From positions 543,048 through 607,047 of the forward strand of contig CAJNDS010001824.1 in NCBI GenBank assembly GCA_905221605.1: 64,000 bases of DNA. The letters are read 5' to 3'. Both the position numbers and the translations under genes were made by a program. Of the stretch, positions 1 to 9,366 are shown in pieces; within the stretch, counting starts at the first letter, position 1, and every line of letters begins with the position of its first letter. The notes beneath the pieces were generated by a model. That model saw only the letters and a list, made by a program, of their open reading frames with translations. It did not search any database and was not told the origin of the DNA. This stretch comes from Symbiodinium natans (Eukaryota > Sar > Dinophyceae > Suessiales > Symbiodiniaceae).

Positions 1-1009
1 TCTGCTGGAACTGTGGCAAATCAGGCCATATGGTTGGCAATGCCCCGACAAGAGCTCTGGCAAAGGAAGAAGAGGGACGAACCGAAAGGTAGAAAGCCTT
101 CTGGTTCGAGAATCGAGAGAAGAGCCCCAAAAAAAAAACGAAAGCAAAGGGAAGACAGACAAAGGAAAGGGTGGAAAGCCCAAGGGGAAGCAAAGAACAA
201 AGGAAAGCCCAAGGGCCGAGCTGTGGAAGATGGGCAGTCTGACCAGGTGATGGCAATGCGGTCTCATCATCTGAGTGGCTTGGGTCCGGGGACAAGAACT
301 AATGAGCTCAATGAAGCTGAGCCCCTCGTCTTACCATGACGAACGGAGAGATCGAGAGACTGAACCAGTCATCCTCTAGGAATTAGCTCTTTCGCATGGC
401 TCATTGATAGTGGAGCCACCTGCCACGTTGTCAGGTTAGAGAGTGCGTTGGGTTTTTACGAAGTCGTCAAGGAGCATTCGGGCCTCTTCCTGTGCTCATG
501 AGTGCTAGCGATACGCCCATGGAATGTGTCAAGTTGGTTGACATTCGGGTGAAGTTTGGGAATTTGGGGTTTTCAACGTAGTCAGTTCTTGGCAAGCATC
601 CCTCTCGGGATGGAAGACCTGGCTCACCTCAGAGCCTGGAGCAAGCTGCTTGGTGAAGCAGACGGGAACGAGGTTTCTCGATGTGGGTCCTTTGGTTCGT
701 GAAGCCAGAAGCTGGTGGGCGTTGGCTAAGAAGATTGGCTCTACCAAGGCAAAGCCGAAAGGAAGAAGAAGCAAAGGGGACTCACCCAAGCCGGGGTGGA
801 GCCCGAACGACGACGCGATGGAAGTGGACAAGGTGCAGAAGAAGGCACCGCCCAACGTAGGAAGAGCATTGGAGGTGACGCCTTTTAAGTTTTTGCTGCA
901 AGCATTTTCAGTGAAGCAACATGTGGGGGAACACGAGCTGCATGAGCATGTTTTACAGAAGCGTTTGAGTGGTAGACCTGGAAACCCCACCCTCTGCATG
1001 TTGTGCTAA
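1..1009 (+). pseudogene. copia gag zinc knuckle and aspartic protease remnant
   Basis: At 3-45 the sequence reads CWNCGKSGH and then loses the last cysteine of a CCHC zinc knuckle; a one-base deletion would explain the loss. At 397-420 it reads WLIDSGAT, the catalytic DSGA motif of a retroviral-type aspartic protease. This frame stops near 508, resumes in other frames as ASDTPMECVKLVDIRVKFG, and then runs open from about 572 to 1009 (FNVVSSWQAS, later RSWWALAKKIG and MEVD). The role in an intact element is nucleic-acid binding by Gag and cleavage of the polyprotein. Several frameshifts make this copy non-functional. It may belong to the same element as the downstream integrase or be an older neighbour; the domain order favours one element. 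Confidence 0.7.
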
Positions 1010-1362
1010 AGCTTTATGTTCCGCCGCAGCTGTTTTGCTTAAGTCTGCAAGCAACACGTCTTTGGAGAAGCAAACCAGTAGGAACACACGCTGTGGAGAG
1101 AGAAGGGTTTTGAGTGCGTAGGGGTAGGGCCTGTGCCGCTCCAGCCTCAGAGTGTTTGCGTTGGGAGTAGGAGTGCCTTGCGTGTAGGACGTAGGAGTAT
1201 TTGCACCCCAGCGCTTGTGTGACTGAGTGTTTGTTGGGACAGAGTGAAGAGAGGAAGGGTGCCTTTCGGAGCTTGCGTTGGCAGGAGTGTTTCTGAAAGC
1301 ATTGCTGGTGTTGTGTGCCCTAGGAGTGTTTTGCTCAAAGCCTGGAGCCTTTGTAAGGGACC
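1010..1362. other. spacer rich in GTAGGAG motifs
   Basis: There is no domain here. The stretch repeats the word GTAGGAG or close variants (near 1074, 1168-1200 and 1320), a texture that returns at 2840-3140, 7300-7335 and 9030-9060 and appears to belong to the non-coding parts of the element. The pol reading frame (frame 3) is open from 1278, but the peptide there looks like chance translation. Confidence 0.4.
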
Positions 1363-2766
1363 TTGGAAAGGATGGAGCTTCCGGAAGCCTCGCCTCCGCT
1401 CTGTCTTGTGAACTCCCAAAGTGGGAGTGTGGCCCAGGTGGAAGCCTTTTCGACGAGCATGATTGCTCGTCTTGCGCACCGTTTCGAGGAGGAAGGTCAG
1501 CTGTCTCTTTCGAGGCAGCTTCTCCAAAACATCGACCTTTTTACCTCGACCCCTGGCTCGGTCGAACGGCTGTTGGGGATTCCAGCCTGCCTTGGGGAGT
1601 TGGAGACACAGGAGTTGGTGATCAATACAAGCGGCATTCCGGTGAAGCAACCTATGCTCATTGCCGAGCTGCGAGCCATTGCTGCTCCGACGGTGGACCA
1701 GTCGGTTTTGACGGACACCCTCGTCGAGGAGCACGACCGTCGTGCAGAGTATGCAAGGTATGGCTATGTTTTGACCACCATGGGGGTGGTAGTCGCCGAT
1801 GTGAATGCTACCATCCGCCAACCGCACCTTCCATGCGAGCAAAGGGGGTACTGGCGCAACAATCAGGTTGGCATCCAGCTCACCTTGAAGAAATTTCTTC
1901 TGTACTTGGAGGCGATTCGGGTGTTGCGGTGCCATCCTGCCCAATACCAGTTGTTCACGGCAGAGCTGTCAAACATCCTGCCGAACGAGCTCAAGGTCGA
2001 GCGTGTGCCGGCTGCCGACTTGAGAGCGCTTTTGGCGGACGTGCTCGTCCAGAGCCACCGCCGGGTGACTTTGGCTGCCCAACCGCCAACTATAATACCG
2101 GATGTTGCACCATCCGCGTCGGGTGGCACGGCACCGCCTCTTCACAAAAGTGCCCCAGCTCCACCTCCTTCGGGATGGGCTTTGCTCAACCAAGCGCGTG
2201 CAAAAGCCGAGGCAATGATTCGATTGCATGCCGACATGAAGAGAGCTGCAACAGCCGAGGTGGCTCCATCATCGTCGACGGGCCCCGCTTTTCCACCAGG
2301 ACCTCCGGCTTTCTTGCCGTTCAGCCCTCCTTCCCCGCTTACGCCGTCCGTCTTTTCCTATGCTCCATCTTCGGCACCAGGCACGCCTATGGAAGCAGGC
2401 ATGCCTATAACTCCGCCTCCTCTACCTCCTCCATCTTGGGCACCAGGCACGCCTATGGAAGCAGGCCTGCCTATACCTCCGCCTCCTCTACCTCCTCCAT
2501 CGACACCGCACCCAGATACATTGAGGGAGCTTGCGGGCGAGGTTCCAATGGAGGTCGAGACGCCGATGACGCCCGTGGAGGCATTCGGTGCCCCTGGGAC
2601 CCCTATGGACGTGAGTTCCGAGGTCCCAATGGAGCCAATGGTCGGTGGCATTGGAAGTCCGGGGAGCGCTTCTCCTTTGACCCCGCCGGCAGAGACGAGT
2701 ATGGTGGTTCCAAACCCACCTATGGACAATTCGGATGTGGGAGACTCTGGCTCCGAGATGGATTGA
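1363..2766 (+). CDS. unidentified 467-aa proline-rich ORF inside the copia element
   Basis: I do not recognise this protein. The first 230 residues look globular and helix-rich (for example AYGYVLTT-like and LKKFLLYLEAIRVL stretches). The last 200 are proline-rich, with two near-identical units containing APGTPMEAG followed by PPPLPPPS and further GTPM and VPME repeats, ending GDSGSEMD. The start at 1363 is the first methionine of the open frame. It lies between protease and integrase, where canonical copia elements have no ORF, and its end is followed by another GTAGGAG spacer. Frame 3, which later encodes integrase, is also open across its whole length; base composition poor in stops may explain this, but a gag-like ORF followed by pol in the -1 frame is possible. 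It could be a captured host exon, a second gag-like ORF or an accessory protein. Confidence 0.55.
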   Translation: MERMELPEASPPLCLVNSQSGSVAQVEAFSTSMIARLAHRFEEEGQLSLSRQLLQNIDLFTSTPGSVERLLGIPACLGELETQELVINTSGIPVKQPMLIAELRAIAAPTVDQSVLTDTLVEEHDRRAEYARYGYVLTTMGVVVADVNATIRQPHLPCEQRGYWRNNQVGIQLTLKKFLLYLEAIRVLRCHPAQYQLFTAELSNILPNELKVERVPAADLRALLADVLVQSHRRVTLAAQPPTIIPDVAPSASGGTAPPLHKSAPAPPPSGWALLNQARAKAEAMIRLHADMKRAATAEVAPSSSTGPAFPPGPPAFLPFSPPSPLTPSVFSYAPSSAPGTPMEAGMPITPPPLPPPSWAPGTPMEAGLPIPPPPLPPPSTPHPDTLRELAGEVPMEVETPMTPVEAFGAPGTPMDVSSEVPMEPMVGGIGSPGSASPLTPPAETSMVVPNPPMDNSDVGDSGSEMD

Positions 2767-3248
2767 TATGCTTGGGTATGGGCCCTGAGGGCCTAAAAGC
2801 CGGGCATGAGTTGCTCCGATCTTCGCCGCAATGCACAAAATTGGTAGGAGTAGGTCTGAAAGCCCTGCTGTTTGCAGTAGGAGACTGGCTGTGTGCATTA
2901 GGAGGTAGGGTAGGAGCGTTTGAGTGCTTGGTAGGTGACTGTGAGTGCAGCCTGCCTGCCGCGAATGGGTCTGCACACTGTTCCTCTGTGCCCAGGTCTT
3001 CATGGAAAGGAAGCAGTGCCTTGGCTTTAGGGTTGGTTCTGGGTTTGGTTTTCAGAGGTTGGCTGCGTAGGTGCGTGAAGCTTTTGAGTGTGCGCCGTAG
3101 GAGTAGGCTGAAGTTTTTGCGTGTAACTTTGGTAGGACGTGTGCCACGTAGGTCTTGGAGTGTTGTGCGCCGCCTGTTGTTTGTGCGTGGCGTGCTTGCT
3201 TGTAAATTGAAAGCTGAGCCTACGGGCGAGGAAGCAAAAGGGCCAAGG
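2767..3248. other. spacer between the extra ORF and the integrase ORF
   Basis: GTAGGAG words recur here (near 2842, 3096 and 3131). The frame of the integrase ORF is open, but the peptide is rich in R, G, L and W with no motif, so I treat it as untranslated or linker. The first methionine before the plausible integrase leader is at 3249. Confidence 0.35.
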
Positions 3249-5321
3249 ATGAAACGTTGGCGTGCCTTGAAGAAGTGGGCCTTGTGTGGGCTTGGGTCCC
3301 TGCGGGGGTCCGAGCAAAAGAAGGCCGTGGCACGTTCTGAGGCCCTGCGTATGCTTGCTGGTTTGCCGACCCCGGTTGTTGTGAATTCGGAGTCGGAGGA
3401 AGAGTTGATTCCTGATCCGTTGGAAGCTGAACTTGCGAAACCCAGCGGAAGTGAACCCCCTAGGCCCTCCGATGTTCGAAAGAAACCCCGTGTGGAGAAT
3501 GTTCCCTCAGGTGAACCGGGTGCCCTGAGTTCCCCGGAGGTGGTGAGCGATGCTCTGGATCCTGAGGTTCCGGTCTATTTGACCTCGGAGCGGCTGAAGG
3601 CGCACCGAAATAAGGGCCACCAACCTTATCTTAGTTGCTGTGACACATGTCAAAGCGCTAGAGGGAGAGTGCCGGCTCGTAGGAAGCACATGAAACACCA
3701 CCACGGACCCGGAGAGTTGCAAGTCGACTTTGGATTTTTCGGAAAGAATGTTCGTTTCCTTCTCATGGTTCATGTGGTGTCGGGGTACATACATACCGTG
3801 GTCTTAGGACCTGAGGATGAAGTGCCCGCTGTATCGGTTTGCAAAGCCTTTACGGAAATGGGATTGAGTGGATTGGACATTGTTGTCCACGGGGACCAAG
3901 AAAATCTCCTCGAGAGTGTTTTCCGCAATGCAGCGAAACACCGGACATTCGGGGGGAGGTCAATGCACTGGGTCCCGTTCGCGATAAACAGACCTCAAGC
4001 GAAGGGCATCGTTGAACGCCATGTTTGCCTCGTGAAAGAAGCGTTCTGGTCTGTTTGGCTGGGCTTAGAAGAGCGTGTAGGTGAAAAGTTGCCTCTAGGG
4101 AGCCATCTGTTTGTTGAGGCCATGAGGTACTCTGTGAGGATGCATAACTTGTTTCATGTGTCCAAGGAACACAGCACGCCGTTGGAGAGACTGCGTGGGT
4201 CGACAGTTCAGCCAGTGAAGAGCTGTGAGTTTGGGGTTGTGGGCTTTGGAAAGCCTCAGAAGGACTACCCAGAGCACCGCGGAAAGCGCTTGGTGAGGGC
4301 ACTCTATGTAGGACCTCACGGTGCTAATGGATCCGGGATTCGGGTCTTTGTTCCAATAGGTATTGGAAAGCCCCCTCGTTTGGAAATCTTCAGCTCTTTT
4401 CGTGCCAAAGATCCAGTGGAGTTTGACAAAGCTGCTTTGCGTGACCTTCGAGGTAATAAGGAAGACCCTGAAAGACCCATCAAGTTCGATGTTCCAATCG
4501 ATGGTCCGAGTCCGCCGCTTGATTCCCCAAATATCCCTGAAGGAAGTCTTGAGTTTCCTGTTGAACGCACCGAACCACCTGCTCTTGAGGGCCCTGAAGC
4601 AATGGAAGAAGAAGGAGAGTTGGATGGGTATTCTCCGGATTTTTCGGACGTGCCTGAAGAAACAGGCATGGAGGTTGAGCCTCCCGGAGGCGTAGGTCTT
4701 GAGGACCTCGACGCCCCCATGGATCCAAGAGAAGACGATGCCATGGAAGAGGGCCTGACGTGGCTCTATGAGCATGGCCTTAGGCAACTCTTTGATGGGC
4801 CTGACTTGAGAGTAACGACAAAAATCCGTAAGGGAGATGATGTCAAAGAGTGGTTCCGTATGAAGTTTGGTGGAAAGAAGATTTGGGTCCATGTCCCGGA
4901 CAATGCGGTTTGCGAAGTTTCTGGCAAGGTTTTGCCTCGTAAGCATCTTGAAGAAGGTATGAGACTCGAGCTCTCAGAACTTGATGCTTTTGGTGTAGCT
5001 ACGATTATAGGAGAAGCTGAGGCCCGTAAACGAGCTACGCGGAGAATCCATACGACTAGGTGGGTTCTGACTTCGAAACCGTCGGCCACGAACCTTGAAC
5101 GCGTTCGTGCTCGTCTTGTTGTGAGGGACTATGCATTTGGATCCAATCCTCTAGCTGATGGGATATATTCCCCCACCACGTCTTTGGAAGCCTTGAGGGG
5201 TGTCCTTGCTATTCATGCTGTCAGAGGTGGCGCCTTGTTGTCAGCAGATGTGAGCGTTGCTTTCATGCAAGCTCCCTGTGCAGGGAGTAGAGTGTATCCG
5301 GTTTCCGAATGGGATGTATGA
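3249..5321 (+). CDS. copia pol, part 1: integrase and N-terminal reverse transcriptase
   Basis: Integrase inserts the cDNA copy into host DNA. An H-H-C-C zinc-binding segment is visible near 3600-3650 (HRNKGHQ then CCDTC). The catalytic triad is D (codon 3726, LQVDFGFF), D (codon 3894, VVHGDQEN) and E (codon 4014, KGIVERHV), spaced 56 and 40 residues apart. An acidic linker follows (4430-4800). The first reverse transcriptase block starts with RARLVV, then IYSPTTS and DVSVAFMQAP (about 5100-5275). The frame leaves coding sense at about 5298, where one extra C in a TATCCGG context shifts it by one base; downstream reverse transcriptase continues in the next frame. The open frame extends upstream to 1278, but 3249 is the first methionine giving a reasonable acidic leader. 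Without the frameshift this would be one polyprotein. Confidence 0.75.
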   Translation: MKRWRALKKWALCGLGSLRGSEQKKAVARSEALRMLAGLPTPVVVNSESEEELIPDPLEAELAKPSGSEPPRPSDVRKKPRVENVPSGEPGALSSPEVVSDALDPEVPVYLTSERLKAHRNKGHQPYLSCCDTCQSARGRVPARRKHMKHHHGPGELQVDFGFFGKNVRFLLMVHVVSGYIHTVVLGPEDEVPAVSVCKAFTEMGLSGLDIVVHGDQENLLESVFRNAAKHRTFGGRSMHWVPFAINRPQAKGIVERHVCLVKEAFWSVWLGLEERVGEKLPLGSHLFVEAMRYSVRMHNLFHVSKEHSTPLERLRGSTVQPVKSCEFGVVGFGKPQKDYPEHRGKRLVRALYVGPHGANGSGIRVFVPIGIGKPPRLEIFSSFRAKDPVEFDKAALRDLRGNKEDPERPIKFDVPIDGPSPPLDSPNIPEGSLEFPVERTEPPALEGPEAMEEEGELDGYSPDFSDVPEETGMEVEPPGGVGLEDLDAPMDPREDDAMEEGLTWLYEHGLRQLFDGPDLRVTTKIRKGDDVKEWFRMKFGGKKIWVHVPDNAVCEVSGKVLPRKHLEEGMRLELSELDAFGVATIIGEAEARKRATRRIHTTRWVLTSKPSATNLERVRARLVVRDYAFGSNPLADGIYSPTTSLEALRGVLAIHAVRGGALLSADVSVAFMQAPCAGSRVYPVSEWDV

Positions 5322-6804
5322 TGAGGAGAACAAGCCGCTGTTTGCGCAGCTACACAAAGCCATGAATGGCTTGAGAGTAGGACCACTGAGCTGGTACCTA
5401 GAGTTTACAAGCACGCTGCGTAAGCAGTTTGGGTTTGGTGAGACTGCCGACCCTACTGTGCATCACCGGCTTGAGAAGGATGGTGCGCTGACCTTGGTGT
5501 TAGTGTATGTTGACGATCTCATCATCTTTTCCCAGAATCCGCCAGTTGCCAAGGATCTGTACGCTAAGCTAGCGAAGATCTATAAAATGAAGCAGACAGG
5601 GCTTCTAGAACCTGGTAAGACCGGGCAGCTCGAGTTCTTGGGTCGAGTGATCGCCCGAACCACTGAGCACGGACCTGTGTTCTTTGGCCTGAAGCCAGGG
5701 TACTTGAAGTCGCTTGGAGAAGAGTTTGGCATTAGCGGAAAAGGTGTGAAACCAGTGCTGGGAAACCTCGAGAGGGAGTACCGGAAGAAGGAGGCTGGAA
5801 CACCTATCAGCACTGAGGCGTATGAACGCTATAGACGTGTGCTTGGTAAGTTGATGTGGGCAAGCCTAACGTTGCCGCATTTGTCCTACCCGGTAGGATT
5901 TCTGGGCCGGTATCAGAGTGACCCAGATAGCCAGGCAGAAGCTTGCTTGAGACGCGTGGTTCGTTGGGTGATGGCTTTGCCTGAGTACCTTCAGCGATTT
6001 TCGGCAGAAGCGTTTGAGTATCCTTGCTGCGCTTCGGAAACCATGCTCTCTGGCTTTGTGGATGCGTCATGGAACATTTGCTCTGTGTCTGGTGCTATTG
6101 TGAAGTGGCATGGCATCATGATCAAAACTTTCTCGCGGAAACAGTCGGTGACCGCGTTGAGTTCGGCGGAAGCCGAATTGGCAGCCCTGACTGAGGCAGC
6201 CAAAGAGTCGGTGTACTTGTCTTTGCTCATGGAAACGCTCCTGTATGGAATGCCCAAAGGAGAGACCGGTGAGTTTCCGATTCACCTGGCTTCGGATTCG
6301 GAAGCCGCTTTGTCGATTAGCAAAATGACGGGGTTGTTACGCCGTGTTCGGCACCTGGAGCTTCGTCATCGCTATCTTCAAGAGCTAGTCCACCTGGAAA
6401 GGCTGATTCTAAGCTTCATCAGTGGAGAACGGAATCCAGCCGATGGACTGACGAAATCTCCTGAGGAGTTGTTGCTTGAGCATTTGCTGGTTGCGTGTGG
6501 ACTGGAAAGAGTGTGTGAAGAAGATCTTCAGGGTCTTGTAGTTCCTGAACACCTTCGTGAACGAATGGAAGAACTTGAAGAAGTATGTGAAAAGCTTGAG
6601 AAAATCCCGACAAACCTGGCGAAGTACGAGCCAGTGGCAAGAGACCTTGCGTTGGGATCTGTTCCTCTGCTTGTGATCGAGGTGTTTTGTTCAACGGACA
6701 GTGCGTTGTGCCGAGCGTGTGCTCGTGACCGAGTAGCATATACAGGCATAACTGAGAAAGAAGACTTCTTAAGCAAGAGTACTCAAATGTTTCTAGGACC
6801 CTAG
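5257..6804 (+). CDS. copia pol, part 2: reverse transcriptase catalytic core and RNase H
   Basis: This frame takes over from the previous one at about 5299 (RFPNGMYD, LHKAMNGLR). The reverse transcriptase active site YVDD is at 5506-5517. RNase H follows, with the copia signatures GFVDASW (about 6052-6072), SSAEAELAAL (about 6164-6193) and SDSEAALS (about 6293), then RHLELRHRYLQE and NPADGLTK near 6350-6455. The protein continues past RNase H with a charged coil (6490-6640) and then a VIEVFCSTDSALCRA segment (from 6673) that belongs with the next feature. The annotated start codon at 5257 is only the first ATG of the open frame and is not a real start. The copy is interrupted on both sides by frameshifts. 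Confidence 0.8.
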   Translation: MLSCKLPVQGVECIRFPNGMYDEENKPLFAQLHKAMNGLRVGPLSWYLEFTSTLRKQFGFGETADPTVHHRLEKDGALTLVLVYVDDLIIFSQNPPVAKDLYAKLAKIYKMKQTGLLEPGKTGQLEFLGRVIARTTEHGPVFFGLKPGYLKSLGEEFGISGKGVKPVLGNLEREYRKKEAGTPISTEAYERYRRVLGKLMWASLTLPHLSYPVGFLGRYQSDPDSQAEACLRRVVRWVMALPEYLQRFSAEAFEYPCCASETMLSGFVDASWNICSVSGAIVKWHGIMIKTFSRKQSVTALSSAEAELAALTEAAKESVYLSLLMETLLYGMPKGETGEFPIHLASDSEAALSISKMTGLLRRVRHLELRHRYLQELVHLERLILSFISGERNPADGLTKSPEELLLEHLLVACGLERVCEEDLQGLVVPEHLRERMEELEEVCEKLEKIPTNLAKYEPVARDLALGSVPLLVIEVFCSTDSALCRACARDRVAYTGITEKEDFLSKSTQMFLGP

Positions 6805-6812
6805 GAGAGGTC

Positions 6813-7322
6813 TTGCTGTGTCTGTTGAGTAGGAAACCGCCCCAGATCTATGTCCACATAGCTTCCCCGTGTACCGCTGGATGTAGCTACCGCTTTAAGA
6901 ATTGGCATCGACCGAAGTTTCGACATCGGTGGCGAGAGCAGGTCAAGAAGCATGTTGCATCTTGGAAAGCTCTAGGAAGACTTCTGGAGGACCGCTGCAA
7001 AGAGATCCTGGTTACCCAGGAATGGCCAAAGAACTGTGGTCTTTGGAAGGAGGAAAGTTATCTGAAAGAAAAGAAGCGCCTTGGTCTGAACTTTGGAAGA
7101 GTTGTGGACCGCTGTGCCTTCGACGGGGTCTTTAAGCGGTGGTTCTTTGCTACAAACCGAGAGGAGTGGAGTGAAATCTTCTCTGGAAAGCCCTGTGACA
7201 AAAGTCATCAGCATGTTTCACTTGCTAGTGTCGAAGAAACAGGTATCTATCCGACTAAACTGGGTAGAGCTCTTTTGCGTGCTGCGAAAGTCACGTTAGG
7301 TCTTGTAGGAACACCTTCTTAG
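6813..7322 (+). CDS. C-terminal segment of the element, methyltransferase-like
   Basis: The reading frame shifts once more near 6780-6800 and stays open to 7322. Together with the end of the previous frame it gives, in order, VIEVFCSTDSALCRA with YTGIT about 13 residues after it, then PPQIYVHIASPCTAGCSYRF. That pattern resembles the Rossmann-type motif I and the PC motif of cytosine methyltransferases or other SAM-dependent enzymes, with one residue more than the classical PCQGFS. Cytosine methyltransferases carried by retrotransposons have been reported in Symbiodinium. I see no target-recognition domain or other conserved motif, so function is not established. The 169-residue piece is basic, and its methionine at 6813 is probably not a true start. 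Confidence 0.4.
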   Translation: MLCLLSRKPPQIYVHIASPCTAGCSYRFKNWHRPKFRHRWREQVKKHVASWKALGRLLEDRCKEILVTQEWPKNCGLWKEESYLKEKKRLGLNFGRVVDRCAFDGVFKRWFFATNREEWSEIFSGKPCDKSHQHVSLASVEETGIYPTKLGRALLRAAKVTLGLVGTPS

Positions 7323-8970
7323 GTCGGCAGTAGGAGTGCTCGCTTTCGGACTTTGCCTGGGATGAGATGTTTAAGCACTGGAAACACCGAGCTGTGAAGA
7401 AGTGCGTGGCTCTGAGGCATCACAGTCCAAGCGGGGGTGTGAAAGTTCCTGTCTGCATGCAGCTTGGACGGCTGATGCTACTGGGCGCAAAGCGGTAAAG
7501 CAGCTTGAAGCATAGACTCCGCGGTGCCGGTGTGTCGGAGCAATTGATAGGTACAACCGCAGCCCAGCAGTGCTCAATCAAACAATGCAACATTCGGCCT
7601 CGACTTTGGTCTGAGGGAATGTGAGCTATAAAGAGCAAACTCCAGAATATGGATGAGGGACACTGGCCAGGCATGGAGGCCAGCAAAGGGCAGGTACCAG
7701 CATTGCACTGGAGAAGCCTCGAGTCCCAATGGCAGTGAACTTTGTGGTGAGGAATACGTCGACTGGTAAGTAAGTGCGAGAAAGCCAGGGCGATTCTGGG
7801 GAGAACAGCAAGGCACGGTTAGTAAGTGCGAGAACACCGGAGCTGCTGAGAACCCTGGATTAGCCGGGACGTACTCCGTGGAGGATTCGTTGTCACTGCT
7901 TTCAGAAATGCCCACAAGGACCAAGCATGCAGCTAACCCGTGGTCGCAGAGTGGGCCTCACTTCGGTTGAGGGTAATCGACTCCCAAGTGAGAGTATGGA
8001 GTTTTGGTGGCAAACAAGAGAGCCAGCCGACTGTCTTTGGAACAATGGCTACGGCTGGATTGGAGAATGTCAAGTCTCACAATGGATAGCGGCCTCGTAC
8101 ATAATATCCTCACAGGCAGGGTGGGTTTGACCTGGTAGTCGGCACCTTGCCCGGCCCCCTGTCAGGCGCCTGTACCGGCCACCTGTTGAAGGTGTGTGGC
8201 GTGGGGTCACCGGTGCGTAGCGGCGATTTCGGTCGCTTAGCGTCCTCCAGCCTAAAAAGGGGTATGTTTGGGCAGGTACTTCACCTGTTCCTCCTGCTTG
8301 GCTCGTGTTGGAGATGTGTGAATCGAGGGCATGGATCCGTCAAGGTGAGATGACGAGAAAGTGCAGAATTGGGCCTCAATCAATATGGAACGGTCTATGG
8401 GGATTGACCACCCCGCTGGTAGAGGGATAGCGGCCTCTGAGAATCGGAGGGCATGGATCACCTCCCGGCAAAAGCCACAGGAAGTATGCCCTGTGCATGC
8501 AAGAGGCAGCCACCGTAACCAGAGTCCATGAAGCCTCGGGCCATGACCTGGTTTGAAGACATGTCCGGCCTCACTACGGTTGAGGGGTGTGGATGGAAGC
8601 ACTCAGGACATGCAATGAGACTCGTAGAACGAGCATCTGGGTCTACAGGAATTGACCTCCATTCGGTTGAGGGATAGCGGCCTCCACGAACGAGGGCATG
8701 GATCACCTCCCGAATAGACAACACAGAGAATGTGCAAGCATACAGGCAATTTGCCTTGGCCAAAGTCTTCAAGCCAATGGCAACGACTTGGTCAAAACGA
8801 CATTCCGGCCTCACTTCGGTTGAGGGTAGCGGTACGTCAAAACCGAGGACAAGGAATGAGAGGGGGAACTTACCGGCAGTTTCACCCCACAGTTTTAGTA
8901 AGCTTTTGTTTCACTTGAACCCACAGCCCCTTCGGGTGGCTACGCCTCGCAGCGTGCAGACGAAAGTTCC
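7323..8970. repeat. 3' zone of the element with degenerate tandem units and C(UUCG)G-type hairpins
   Basis: No gene is supported. The motif CCTCACTTCGGTTGAGG occurs at about 7956 and 8807, with variants CCTCACTACGGTTGAGG near 8568 and CCTCCATTCGGTTGAGG near 8655. CCTCA pairs with TGAGG around a CTTCGG loop. GGATAGCGGCCTC (about 8424 and 8667; a shorter GATAGCGGCCTC near 8085) and GGCATGGATCACCTCCCG (about 8450 and 8696) recur in step, defining a degenerate unit of about 245 bp (8400-8645 and 8646-8880). AGTAAGTGCGAGAA is also repeated (about 7768 and 7819). This may be the 3' untranslated region or LTR of the copia element. Confidence 0.5.
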
Positions 8971-9366
8971 TGTCTAAGGACATGTTAACTTTGTTGTCCT
9001 GCATGCTGGCTCAGAGTTGTGTGTGTGTAGTTGTAGGAACTCCGTAGTTGTGCCTTGGAGGCTCGACGGGAGTGCTGCTTTAAGTGGGAAAGCCTTTTGA
9101 AGTGCTTGAGTTGTAGGGATGTGTGTCTGGAAGCTGTAGAAGTGACTGTGCACGTTTTTGCTTGCTTTAGGTGTAGTTGGGTAGGTCCCGAGAACTCCCA
9201 CTGACGTTTGAGTTTGTTTTGTGGCTGTGGAGAACACGTGGCAGAGCAGAGTTTTCACCTGTGTGTAAAGAGTTTCACTGACGAAGCCTCCGGCTTATGA
9301 CTTTGGCTCAAGTCGTGAGAAAAAGAGGGTTCAGCGCGCTGCTGCTGTGTTTTCACATGCTCTGCT
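8971..9366. other. T/G-rich stretch, possible LTR, with a spliced-leader-like 11-mer
   Basis: The sequence from TGTTAACTTTG (8983) onward has the GTAGGAA texture of the element and a TGTTA start seen in many copia LTRs, but no matching 5' LTR is in the window. At 9302-9312 TTTGGCTCAAG equals the last 11 bases of the dinoflagellate spliced leader and is preceded by CCGGCTTATGAC. No gene is seen. Confidence 0.3.

Larger units (their letters stand above)
1..9300 (+). mobile_element. Ty1/copia-type LTR retrotransposon, decayed, 5' end outside the window
   Basis: Domains lie in copia order on the + strand: zinc knuckle (3-45), aspartic protease (397-740), integrase (about 3580-4260), reverse transcriptase (about 4800-5700), RNase H (about 6040-6470). 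Integrase before reverse transcriptase is the mark of Ty1/copia rather than Ty3. The frame breaks at least twice in the gag-protease part, once inside the reverse transcriptase (near 5298) and once near 6790, so the copy looks inactive. An additional ORF (1363-2766) sits between protease and integrase, and a methyltransferase-like segment follows RNase H. The 5' LTR would be upstream. A 3' LTR could not be delimited because no partner copy is present; the end at 9300 is a guess from the change of texture before the LINE relic. Confidence 0.8.

Noticed and set aside
1278-3248. The integrase-frame peptide over 1278-3248 as a real 650-residue N-terminal extension
   Set aside because: It is a shadow of the ORF in the other frame for 1.4 kb, and compositionally odd elsewhere. 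Kept only as an open question about overlap.
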